Origin: QHYU01 sp041493955
GTDB lineage: Bacteria > Acidobacteriota > Terriglobia > Acidiferrales > UBA7541
NCBI GenBank assembly: GCA_041493955.1
Contig: JBGPZW010000133.1
Location: 1 to 9,255 of the forward strand
Length of the DNA: 9,255 bases
Reading direction: 5' to 3'
Part shown: in pieces, positions 1 through 6,248 of the stretch
Position numbering within the stretch: the stretch's first letter is position 1
How the letters are laid out: each line of letters starts with the position of its first letter
Made by a program: the position numbers and the translations under genes
The notes under the pieces: model-generated
What the model saw: the letters and a program-made list of their open reading frames with translations, nothing else
Databases searched by the model: none
What the model was told of the DNA's origin: nothing

Positions 1-260
1 AGGAAAGTGTCTCCGGGCTGCAGCAGCGCCTCGAGACATCTCCGCACGTGAGGCTCGTAGCAGCCACCCCACATCTCACGCGCAATCCGATCCGACAGCT
101 CGACTTCAAATCGCGCACCGTCTCCGGGCGCGCAGAACCCCATGCCGCCCTGGCGCCGCGCAACATATTTGGCGAGCGCGTTGGCGACACGCCCTTTGCC
201 GGGAAACGGCGGCACCCGGAAGAGCAGACGCGAAATCGAATCCGCGCGGGGCTTGTTCAT
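1..260 (-). CDS. FkbM-family SAM-dependent methyltransferase, N-terminal part (cut by left edge)
   Basis: An open frame begins with ATG at 260 and runs off the left edge without a stop, giving 86 complete codons. It starts MNKPRADSISRLLFRVPPFP and ends EALLQPGDTFL. The segment DRIAREMWGGCYEPHV followed by LLQPGDTFL matches the region just before motif I (usually DVGANIG) in FkbM-family methyltransferases; motif I itself would lie just outside the window. The family methylates hydroxyl groups of sugars or polyketides using S-adenosylmethionine. The ATG overlaps the stop of the preceding glycosyltransferase as ATGA. A GAGGTG ribosome-binding site lies 5 bases before it (266-271), so the start is well supported and translation is probably coupled. 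In this locus the likely substrate is a sugar of the exported polysaccharide (inference). The family is assigned from the N-terminal region only, because the catalytic core is not visible. Confidence 0.85.
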   Translation of the reverse strand, partial: MNKPRADSISRLLFRVPPFPGKGRVANALAKYVARRQGGMGFCAPGDGARFEVELSDRIAREMWGGCYEPHVRRCLEALLQPGDTF

Positions 261-1333
261 CGCCCCACCTCGGCTCCGGGTCTCTGTTCGATGACCGGTA
301 CAGCGGAGGTTGGCTCGCCCACAAGGCCACGCAGGCGGTGGAGTTTCTTATCGGTGTACCACTGCCGGAGGCGGTAAAAGCTCCGCGGCGGCAGCGCAAG
401 CGTAAGAGCCAGCACAAAAACCTGAAAGGCACGATAGCGAAGACCCGCGTCTTTGTAGGACATGCGGTAACTCGCGCGCTCCACGCGGAACGCTTGCCAG
501 GGCCAGCCGCCGTCGAGGGCCAGCCGGATGCGTTCCGCCTCCGCCCAGAGTGGCTCGAGCATCGTCCGAATGACTTCGGGGGAAACACCGAACTCCGCCA
601 GCCGCGGCGGCAGCTTGCGCAGGAGCGCCGCCAGCACGTTGTGCTTGCGGCGGAATCTCACCGGGTCGTTGGCTGCAAACTGAAACAGATTCCCAGTGTG
701 AAAGCGATAGTAGAACAACGGTCGGTTGAGCACGACGGCGTCGGCGAGCGCCGGAGCAAGGGTGAAGATGTATTCGTCGGCTTCGACGACCAGCTCCTCG
801 GGAACCGGGAGGATGCGGTCGAGCAGTGCCTTGCGAATCGTGATCTTGCTGGTGCCCAGAAAGCCTCGCAAATGAGCGAAGAGGAGCGCCGAGGCAGGGT
901 CGCCTAGGTGCAGCCGGTAGGTCTTGTCCGGCACCACCATTCCATTGGGGCGATCATCAGGATAGACCTCGTATTGCCCGTGGCCGACCGAACCGACCTC
1001 CGGAAACCTTTCGAGTTGCTCGAGCGCGGCGCGCAGCTTGCCCGGCGCCCACCAGTCATCGCCATCCAGGAAAGAGGCGATCTCGCCGCGCATCGCAGGA
1101 ATGCCGGCGTTGAACGCGGAGGCCTGACCCCCGTTTTCCTTGAACAGGTAGCGCACGCGCGGGGCGAACTTGTGGACGACCGCAGCGGTGTTGTCGGTGG
1201 ACCCGTCGTCAACGACAATCACCTCCATCTCCGCCGGGGACACATCCTGCTCGAGCACACTCACGATCGCTTGCTCGATGAAGTGCCCGTGGTTGTAAGT
1301 GTCAATCAGGACGCTGACGAGTGGTCTGACCAT
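257..1333 (-). CDS. Family 2 glycosyltransferase (GT-A fold)
   Basis: This 358-residue enzyme should transfer a sugar from a nucleotide donor to the growing polysaccharide in the cytoplasm. The GT2 domain fills about residues 4-210: the N-terminal strand LVSVLIDTYNHG (5-16), the nucleotide-binding VDDGSTD (41-47), ENGGQASAFNAG (66-77), the metal-binding DGDD (90-93), and an EADEY segment (184-188) in the position of the usual catalytic acid. The C-terminal 150 residues are helical and basic, with a short hydrophobic stretch (303-315) that may attach to the membrane. The frame stays open upstream to 1384, but ATG at 1333 is preferred: the GT2 fold begins directly after it, GGGAG (1343-1347) lies 9 bases before it, and the start falls 4 bases after the preceding gene's stop. 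The stop overlaps the next start as ATGA. Donor and acceptor cannot be read from the sequence. Confidence 0.93.
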   Translation of the reverse strand: MVRPLVSVLIDTYNHGHFIEQAIVSVLEQDVSPAEMEVIVVDDGSTDNTAAVVHKFAPRVRYLFKENGGQASAFNAGIPAMRGEIASFLDGDDWWAPGKLRAALEQLERFPEVGSVGHGQYEVYPDDRPNGMVVPDKTYRLHLGDPASALLFAHLRGFLGTSKITIRKALLDRILPVPEELVVEADEYIFTLAPALADAVVLNRPLFYYRFHTGNLFQFAANDPVRFRRKHNVLAALLRKLPPRLAEFGVSPEVIRTMLEPLWAEAERIRLALDGGWPWQAFRVERASYRMSYKDAGLRYRAFQVFVLALTLALPPRSFYRLRQWYTDKKLHRLRGLVGEPTSAVPVIEQRPGAEVGR

Positions 1334-1337
1334 ACCC

Positions 1338-2246
1338 CTAGGCTCCCGCGGCCCCTGAGTGATGGCGCCGGATGCCCAGCGCATGGCGCACTGGGCGCGT
1401 CGCCTTCAACAACCCGAACCACAAGGCGCTGCGCGCCGCCGCTGCCGCCCGGCCGGCCACCACCAGCCCGTGTCGATAATTGTGCCGGAACCCGGTGGGA
1501 GTGAGCCGGTGCGTGGCGTTTTCCATCGTGCCGAAATGCCGCCAGCCGCCAAGTAGTCTGTAATTGCTCTGCGCCTCTTCGCCTTCCCACACCCCCTTTT
1601 CCCCGTCCGGGTGGTAGGAGTAGTCGTGGTTCTGATGTACGGCCACCACATACTCCGAAGCGTCCACGACGGCGACCTTGGAGGCCCGCGCTTTCCACAC
1701 CAGCCAGTTGTCCCAGCCGGGGCGCCCGATTACGAATGCCGGCGTGTTCCGATAATAGAGGCCGCGGGAAAAAGCAAAGTAATCGATCCATTGGGACGGG
1801 CGTTGACGGCCCTCGCGCAGCGCCAACGCGCGCAATTGCTGTTGCCAATCGGGCAAAGTGAAATCCCAGGGCGCGACGATGTTGGTGTCCCAGCGGCGCC
1901 CCACCATTAGGAACGCCCGGTGGTGGCGCGAGACGCGCTCCAGCGCCTCGCGAAAATTCGCCATCAGCAGAATGTCGCAATTCACGTAGCAGAGCAGATT
2001 GTGCCGCGCGAGCTCCTGCGCCCGGTCGAAGATCGAGCGGAGGTATTTTGTGCCGTTCTCATTGCGCTCAACGTTTGGCTCGTGACGGATGCCCAGCTCG
2101 CGCGCGGTTTCGGCAGCACCGTCCTCGTTGCCAAAGAGAATCACCTCGGCGCCGGGATCGAGCAGCGTCCAGCTCCGAATGGCGTTGCGCTGGATGGTCG
2201 CAATGTGCCCCCGAAAGGGTTTGGGCGTGGAAAAGAAGGTAAGCAT
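1338..2246 (-). CDS. Putative glycosyltransferase of a polysaccharide-locus family
   Basis: This 302-residue protein starts MLTFFSTPKPFRGHIATIQR. It resembles, from memory, a conserved family found in polysaccharide loci of environmental bacteria and usually labelled hypothetical or glycosyltransferase-like. Features suggest a GT-A nucleotide-sugar fold: an N-terminal alpha/beta region (residues 1-60), then LLCYVNCDILL (84-94) with an NCD that could serve as a DxD-type metal site. Strongly conserved-looking stretches follow: QWIDYFAFSRG (152-162), GRPGWDNWLVWKA (174-186) and HQNHDYSYH (204-212). A basic, Ala-rich tail (from about 255) may contact the membrane. There is no signal peptide, so it should act in the cytoplasm. 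ATG at 2246 is preceded by AAGG with a 5-base spacer and lies 12 bases after the epimerase stop. The activity is inferred from the DxD-like motif and context; the donor and acceptor are unknown. Confidence 0.82.
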   Translation of the reverse strand: MLTFFSTPKPFRGHIATIQRNAIRSWTLLDPGAEVILFGNEDGAAETARELGIRHEPNVERNENGTKYLRSIFDRAQELARHNLLCYVNCDILLMANFREALERVSRHHRAFLMVGRRWDTNIVAPWDFTLPDWQQQLRALALREGRQRPSQWIDYFAFSRGLYYRNTPAFVIGRPGWDNWLVWKARASKVAVVDASEYVVAVHQNHDYSYHPDGEKGVWEGEEAQSNYRLLGGWRHFGTMENATHRLTPTGFRHNYRHGLVVAGRAAAAARSALWFGLLKATRPVRHALGIRRHHSGAAGA

Positions 2247-2258
2247 TGCAGCCTTGGA

Positions 2259-3332
2259 TTACCTGACCTCCACGTCTTTCCGGTTTTTCATTTCGGCATC
2301 AATCATTTCATTCAGAATGGAGCGCAGGTCGCGCGTGATCTGCCAGCCAGGATAATGGCTCTTCAGTTTGTGAAGATTGGAGATATAACAGATATGGTCT
2401 CCCTTACGCGCCTGCTCCTGATAGGTCTGGGCGATTTTGCGGCCGGTCATCTCTTCGACCAGCGCGATTGCTTCCAGGATTGAGACGCTGTTTTCCCGGC
2501 CGCCACCCAGGTTATAGACCTCGCCGGGCCGCGGGCTCTTGGCAAATTCCTCCATCGCGCGGACCACGTCGTAGCTGTGAATGTTGTCCCGCACCTGTTT
2601 GCCCTTGTAGCCGTAAATCGTATAGGTCTGGCCCGTGAACGCCACCTTCACCAGATAAGAGAGAAAGCCGTGCAGCTCCACCCCGGAGTGACTCGGACCG
2701 GTGAGGCAGCCGCCCCGGAATGTGCCCACGCGCATGCCGAAGTAACGACCATATTCCTGGGCCATGACGTCGGCGGCAACCTTGGAAGCTCCGAACAGCG
2801 AGTGTAAGGTCTGGTCGATCCTGCAGTTCTCGTCGATCCCGTCGTAATCCTCCGGATTAGCGTAGTCGTACCGCGTGGAGGTCTCGCGCATCGGCTTCTC
2901 GTTGGGCGCGTCCCCGTACACTTTGTTTGTGCTCATCATCAAAAACACGGCATCGCCGCAATGCTGCCGGGCGGCCTCCAGCAGGTACATCGTGCCCAGT
3001 GCGTTGACCTCGAAATCGAGCAAGGGAATATCCCGGGCCTTGTCGTGCGACGGCTGCGCGGCGCAGTGCAGGATCAGGTCGAAGCAGTGCTGTTGGAACA
3101 GGTGGAAAATCTTCTCCCGGTCGCGAATATCGATGTCGCAGGGAGTAAAGTTCCGCGTGACGCGTTTGAGGCGCTCGAGATTCCACAACGTATCACCTGG
3201 GGGCCCGAAGAACACGCGGCGCATGTTGTTGTCCACGCCGACCACGCGGTGCCCCTGCCGGTCAAAATACTCCACCGCCTCCGAGCCAATCAGGCCGTTG
3301 CTGCCGGTGACGAGAATGTTCAGCAGGTTCAA
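2259..3332 (-). CDS. NAD-dependent epimerase/dehydratase, CDP-paratose 2-epimerase-like
   Basis: This 357-residue protein of the extended short-chain dehydrogenase family should alter a nucleotide-linked sugar in the cytoplasm. Residues 6-16 (ILVTGSNGLIG) carry the GxxGxxG dinucleotide-binding motif, and VDNN (33-36) follows the second strand. STNKVYGD (134-141), GKQVRDNIHSYDV (244-256) and YNLGGGRENSVSILE (273-287) match the CDP-paratose (tyvelose) 2-epimerase subgroup. The catalytic YxxxK motif reads FGASK: position 180 is Phe (codon TTC) while Lys184 is kept. I recall this FGASKVAAD form, with FRGGCLTGP nearby, from other bacterial homologues, so it may define a subfamily and not be an error. 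The frame stays open upstream to 3665 but that part overlaps the methyltransferase. TTG at 3332, 5 bases after the methyltransferase stop and directly before the Rossmann strand, is the only sensible start; the next ATG (codon 39) would remove the cofactor motif. The exact substrate is unproven. Confidence 0.88.
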   Translation of the reverse strand: MNLLNILVTGSNGLIGSEAVEYFDRQGHRVVGVDNNMRRVFFGPPGDTLWNLERLKRVTRNFTPCDIDIRDREKIFHLFQQHCFDLILHCAAQPSHDKARDIPLLDFEVNALGTMYLLEAARQHCGDAVFLMMSTNKVYGDAPNEKPMRETSTRYDYANPEDYDGIDENCRIDQTLHSLFGASKVAADVMAQEYGRYFGMRVGTFRGGCLTGPSHSGVELHGFLSYLVKVAFTGQTYTIYGYKGKQVRDNIHSYDVVRAMEEFAKSPRPGEVYNLGGGRENSVSILEAIALVEEMTGRKIAQTYQEQARKGDHICYISNLHKLKSHYPGWQITRDLRSILNEMIDAEMKNRKDVEVR

Positions 3333-3337
3333 GGTAT

Positions 3338-4159
3338 CTAGCGACCGTTCCCGGTCCCGTTTTCGCTCCGGCCCATCCGTCGGCGAAGCGCGGCCAGTTT
3401 GTCGGGCCACGGCTTGGCCATGAAGTGCCCCAAGCGGTGGACCGGCTGCATGGCCCTGGCCCAGCCGGTCGTCCAGGGATCCGGGATGTTCACTGGCTCC
3501 GGGATGCGGAGCAGGAATCTGGACTCGCGCAACGAGGAGGAGGCGGCCAGCATGGTGCGCACCCTGTGCCGGGCGCGGCTCGCGTGGAAGTCCGCGTGCG
3601 CCGGCAACCGGGCCAGACGCCACACCGTTGAGAACCCCACCCGGTAGAGCATCTTCGCGAGACATGATTCCGAGGGATAGAACGCAACGTGCCGTAGGCC
3701 TTGATCCTCCGTCGGCCCCTCGTCCCGCAGGTGAAGCACCGGCGAGCTATCGTCCATGCACATGCTTTCAATCAGCAAGAGCTTGCCTGTCAGTCCCCGA
3801 AGGTTACGAATACAGCGAAACGGATTCTCCAGGTGGTAAAGGAGTCCCATGCACAGCACCAGATCGAACGAACCCAGCGACTGCACGACCGGATCTTCTA
3901 TGTCCGCCACCTGGAACCGGATTCCGGGGAATCGCCGTCCGGCCTCTTCGGCGTTGTCTTGCCGCCCGTCGAAAGCCACCACCTCAAATCCAAGATCCCG
4001 CATCAATCCGGAGAAGTGGCCGACGCCGCAGCCCGCGTCGAGGGCGGTCTGGAACCCCCATTCCCGCTTCCATTCCGGCAGAATTTCCTGCAACAGAATC
4101 GTTCGGGCCTCGTCGAGGGCCCGATAATGTGGCAGATCAAATACGCGCGCTTCCTGCAA
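3338..4159 (-). CDS. Class I SAM-dependent methyltransferase (TTG start)
   Basis: This 273-residue protein has a class I Rossmann methyltransferase core. Motif I is LDAGCGVGHFS (40-50), the ribose-binding acidic residue is Asp64 in VVAFDGR, VADIED (84-89) follows the third strand, and FDLVLCMGLLYHLENP (98-113) is the post-motif region typical of small-molecule methyltransferases. Residues after about 180 are basic and form a tail of unknown role, with FLLRIPEPVNIPDPWTTGWA resembling tails in other cell-envelope methyltransferases. The start is TTG at 4159, inside the last codons of wzt (23-base overlap). No other in-frame start is available before a stop, and a strong AAGGGGG site sits 7 bases upstream. 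It ends 5 bases before the epimerase. Likely role: O-methylation of a sugar of the exported chain, perhaps as an end cap (inference). The core resembles the CmoB/DUF1698 group, but the context argues against tRNA modification. Confidence 0.88.
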   Translation of the reverse strand: MQEARVFDLPHYRALDEARTILLQEILPEWKREWGFQTALDAGCGVGHFSGLMRDLGFEVVAFDGRQDNAEEAGRRFPGIRFQVADIEDPVVQSLGSFDLVLCMGLLYHLENPFRCIRNLRGLTGKLLLIESMCMDDSSPVLHLRDEGPTEDQGLRHVAFYPSESCLAKMLYRVGFSTVWRLARLPAHADFHASRARHRVRTMLAASSSLRESRFLLRIPEPVNIPDPWTTGWARAMQPVHRLGHFMAKPWPDKLAALRRRMGRSENGTGNGR

Positions 4160-5384
4160 GGCGCATCCCCCTTCCGTCGCGAACGTGGAAGTTGCACGGA
4201 ATGTTGAGCACCCCGTTCCATTCGTCGAGCGGGTGCTGGTGAACTTCGGTGGCGATGATCATTTCCGGCAGACAATCCCATAGCTCCAGCAAAGTCCTGT
4301 CGTCCCACAGACTCACCTGCCAGGCATAGACGCCGGGGCGCAGCGGGAGCATGGGAAACGTATAGGAAAGAAGATGACTGCCCGGCTCCAGCCGCAAGTC
4401 ATCGGTGGCCCAGGCCCACATCAACTGCCGCTCGGCATTGAAAAGCGCGGCGCCATGATGTCCCCTGAGCACGGGCTCGTTGACCCGCACCTCAAAGTTC
4501 ACGGTGACCGGTCCCAGAGAACTCAGCAGGTGCGGCTCGCTGGCGCGAGGCTCGACGATTTCCCAACGCAGGAAGCGCGCTTTGCCTCCCGGCGTCGCCG
4601 CGGCAGGCGATCCCACCACCTCCCCGGCGGCCATCGCCCCTTCGTAGGCCCCGACCACCTCCGCCGTGGGGCCGTTCTTGCGAATCTGGCCCGCGTCGAA
4701 CCAAACCACACGCTGGCAAAGCCGGCGAATCTGGTTCATCTGGTGGCTCACGAACACCACCGTGCGCCCGCCGTGCGCGACGTCGCCCATCTTCCCCAAA
4801 CACTTCTTTTGAAACGCAATGTCGCCGACGGCCAGCACCTCGTCCACCAGCAGGATGTCCGGCTCCAGATGCGCCGCCACCGAAAACGCCAGGCGCACAA
4901 ACATGCCGCTCGAATAGTGCTTCACCGGCGTATCGAGAAACTTCTCGATCTCCGCGAAGTCCACGATGCTGTCGAATTTGGCGTCAATCTCTTTCTTGCT
5001 CATCCCCAGGATGGCGCCGCTGAGATAGGTGTTCTCTCGGCCGGTCAGCTCGGGATGAAAGCCCGTGCCGACCTCGAGCAGGCTGCCCACCCGCCCGCGA
5101 ATCTCGGCGTGACCGTCGGTCGGCCGGGTGATCCGCGAGAGAATCTTGAGCAGCGTAGTCTTCCCCGCGCCGTTGCGGCCGATCAGGCCCAGTACTTCGC
5201 CCTCGCGCACCTCGAAGGAAACATCCTTGAGCGCCCAGAAATAACTCGGCCTGGTGCGGCGAAAGATCCGCAGCGGCGATTTCAGCGTTTCACCGAGAAT
5301 GTGTCGCAGGGCACGGTAGGGCTCGCGCTCGCCGATGCGGTAGCGCTTGCCCAGCCGTTCGGTTTGGATGACAGCTTCACGCAT
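4137..5384 (-). CDS. wzt: Wzt: ATPase of the polysaccharide/O-antigen ABC exporter, with C-terminal sugar-recognition domain
   Basis: This 415-residue protein supplies the ATPase of an ABC exporter that moves a finished lipid-linked polysaccharide across the inner membrane. The nucleotide-binding domain covers residues 1-245: Walker A GRNGAGKTT (69-77), the family-typical LLEVGTGFHPELTGREN (102-118), signature YSSGM (157-161), Walker B ILLVDE (177-182) with Glu182 as the catalytic base, and switch His214 in VSHQM. The YSSGM signature is normal for Wzt/TagH proteins. Residues about 270-400 have the alternating pattern of a beta-sandwich (VTVNFEVRVNEP, GVYAWQVSLWDD, GVLNIPCNFHV), as in the C-terminal domain of Escherichia coli O8/O9a Wzt, which binds the modified end of the glycan. 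Length is close to those proteins. ATG at 5384 lies 3 bases after the wzm stop. The coding end overlaps the methyltransferase start by 23 bases. Which glycan end it binds cannot be read here. Confidence 0.96.
   Translation of the reverse strand: MREAVIQTERLGKRYRIGEREPYRALRHILGETLKSPLRIFRRTRPSYFWALKDVSFEVREGEVLGLIGRNGAGKTTLLKILSRITRPTDGHAEIRGRVGSLLEVGTGFHPELTGRENTYLSGAILGMSKKEIDAKFDSIVDFAEIEKFLDTPVKHYSSGMFVRLAFSVAAHLEPDILLVDEVLAVGDIAFQKKCLGKMGDVAHGGRTVVFVSHQMNQIRRLCQRVVWFDAGQIRKNGPTAEVVGAYEGAMAAGEVVGSPAAATPGGKARFLRWEIVEPRASEPHLLSSLGPVTVNFEVRVNEPVLRGHHGAALFNAERQLMWAWATDDLRLEPGSHLLSYTFPMLPLRPGVYAWQVSLWDDRTLLELWDCLPEMIIATEVHQHPLDEWNGVLNIPCNFHVRDGRGMRLAGSARI
4167..4173 (-). promoter_or_regulatory. 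Ribosome-binding site for the TTG-started methyltransferase
   Basis: On the minus strand AAGGGGG is followed by a 7-base spacer and then TTG at 4159. The site lies within wzt coding sequence, so ribosomes finishing wzt would sit on or near it, which suggests translational coupling. It decides the start of the methyltransferase, since the nearby ATG at 4166 is in the wzt frame and no ATG is available in the methyltransferase frame. Confidence 0.7.
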
Positions 5385-5387
5385 GGC

Positions 5388-6242
5388 TCAGACCACGTCC
5401 GCGATCGTGCCCTCCATCTTCTGGAAGTAAATCAGCCCGCCCAGAATGGTCACTGCCACCATGCCCGCGGAAACCAATAGCATCCCGCCCGGAGGCTGCC
5501 CGTGGCCGGTCAACGCCCAACGAAAACCTTCGATGACGCCGGCCATGGGGTTCAGCGCGTAGAGCCAGCGCCACCGCTCGGGCACCAGCGCGCTGGGGTA
5601 CACGACCGGCGAAGCAAACATCCAGAACTGCAGCAGGAACGGTACGACATATTTCACGTCCCGGTACAGCGCGTTCAACGCCGAAAGCCATAGTCCCAGG
5701 CCCAGCGCGGTCAGCACGGCAAGTAGGAGAAACACCGGTAACAGTAGGGTGGTACGCGTCGGCACGATGCCGTAGTAAAGCATCATGGCCAGGAAGACGA
5801 CGAAGCCGATGGCGAAGTCCACGAGGCCCGAGAGCACGGACGCCAGCGGCAGCACCAGCCGCGGGAAATAGACCTTGGTGATGACGCGCTGGTGTTCGAC
5901 GACCGTGTTCGTGGCGTTCTGAAGCGCCGAGGCGAAATACATCCAGGGAAGCAGCGCGCAGTAATAAAAAACCGGGTAGGGCAGGCCCTGCGAGGGAATC
6001 TTCGCCAGCGCGCCGAAGAACAAGCTGAAGACGACCATGGTCAGAAACGGCTGAAGCACGGCCCAAGCGGCGCCGATCGCTGTCTGCTTGTAGCGGATCT
6101 TGACGTCGCGCCAGACAAAAAAGTAGAGAAGCTCGCGGTAGCTCCACAGCTCGCGCAACTCCAGCTGCAGCCACCCGCGCCGCGCGGTGATCCGCACGAC
6201 CGGCCGCTCGAAGTGTGCGACCTGGATTGGAGCGATCCCCAT
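5388..6242 (-). CDS. wzm: Wzm: permease of the polysaccharide/O-antigen ABC exporter
   Basis: This 284-residue integral membrane protein is an ABC-2 type permease that forms, as a dimer, the channel for lipid-linked polysaccharide. The N-terminal part LRELWSYRELLYFFVWRDVKIRYKQTAIGAAW is the typical amphipathic entry of the Wzm/TagG/KpsM family. About six membrane segments follow, roughly at residues 60-79, 90-108, 130-155, 167-188, 198-216 and 255-274. The conserved NALYRDVKYVVPFLLQFWMFASPVVYP (190-216) and NPMAGVIEGFRWAL (231-244) support the family. Length is usual (about 260-290). ATG at 6242 lies 6 bases after the stop of the upstream membrane protein; an AGGGG spans that stop but with only a 3-base spacer, so initiation may rely on coupling. 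Its ATPase partner wzt follows after 3 bases, so the two are made together. Confidence 0.96.
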   Translation of the reverse strand: MGIAPIQVAHFERPVVRITARRGWLQLELRELWSYRELLYFFVWRDVKIRYKQTAIGAAWAVLQPFLTMVVFSLFFGALAKIPSQGLPYPVFYYCALLPWMYFASALQNATNTVVEHQRVITKVYFPRLVLPLASVLSGLVDFAIGFVVFLAMMLYYGIVPTRTTLLLPVFLLLAVLTALGLGLWLSALNALYRDVKYVVPFLLQFWMFASPVVYPSALVPERWRWLYALNPMAGVIEGFRWALTGHGQPPGGMLLVSAGMVAVTILGGLIYFQKMEGTIADVV

Positions 6243-6248
6243 TGGCCC

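Noticed and set aside
1334..1384. A 17-residue longer start for the GT2 gene (1384)
   Set aside because: It overlaps the end of the previous gene, the extra residues do not belong to the GT2 fold, and ATG 1333 has a GGGAG site and 4-base spacing.
1306..1980. A second minus-strand frame of 224 codons inside the 1338-2246 gene
   Set aside because: It is an out-of-phase reading with Gly/Arg/Pro-rich translation and no motif; the 302-residue frame shows a coherent protein.
3333..3665. An N-terminal extension of the epimerase frame up to 3665
   Set aside because: It lies wholly inside the methyltransferase gene, its translation is low-complexity and Arg/Gly/Pro-rich, and the Rossmann strand of the epimerase begins right after TTG 3332.
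3338..4159. Methyltransferase as a tRNA wobble-uridine enzyme (CmoB-like)
   Set aside because: The core is similar, but the gene sits overlapped with wzt inside a polysaccharide operon, so a glycan substrate is more likely.
4902..4916. Degenerate ABC signature (YSSGM in place of LSGGQ) in Wzt as a possible defect
   Set aside because: This form is normal in Wzt/TagH/KpsT-type exporters, and Walker A, Walker B Glu and the switch His are intact.
4374..5480. A long plus-strand open frame (368 codons) opposite wzt
   Set aside because: It is a mirror of the GC-rich wzt/wzm coding strand; its translation is rich in Arg, His, Gln and Pro, has no recognisable motif, and the minus strand holds clear family proteins. 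The same applies to the other plus-strand frames, e.g. 1920-2483, 3628-4242 and 8450-9010.
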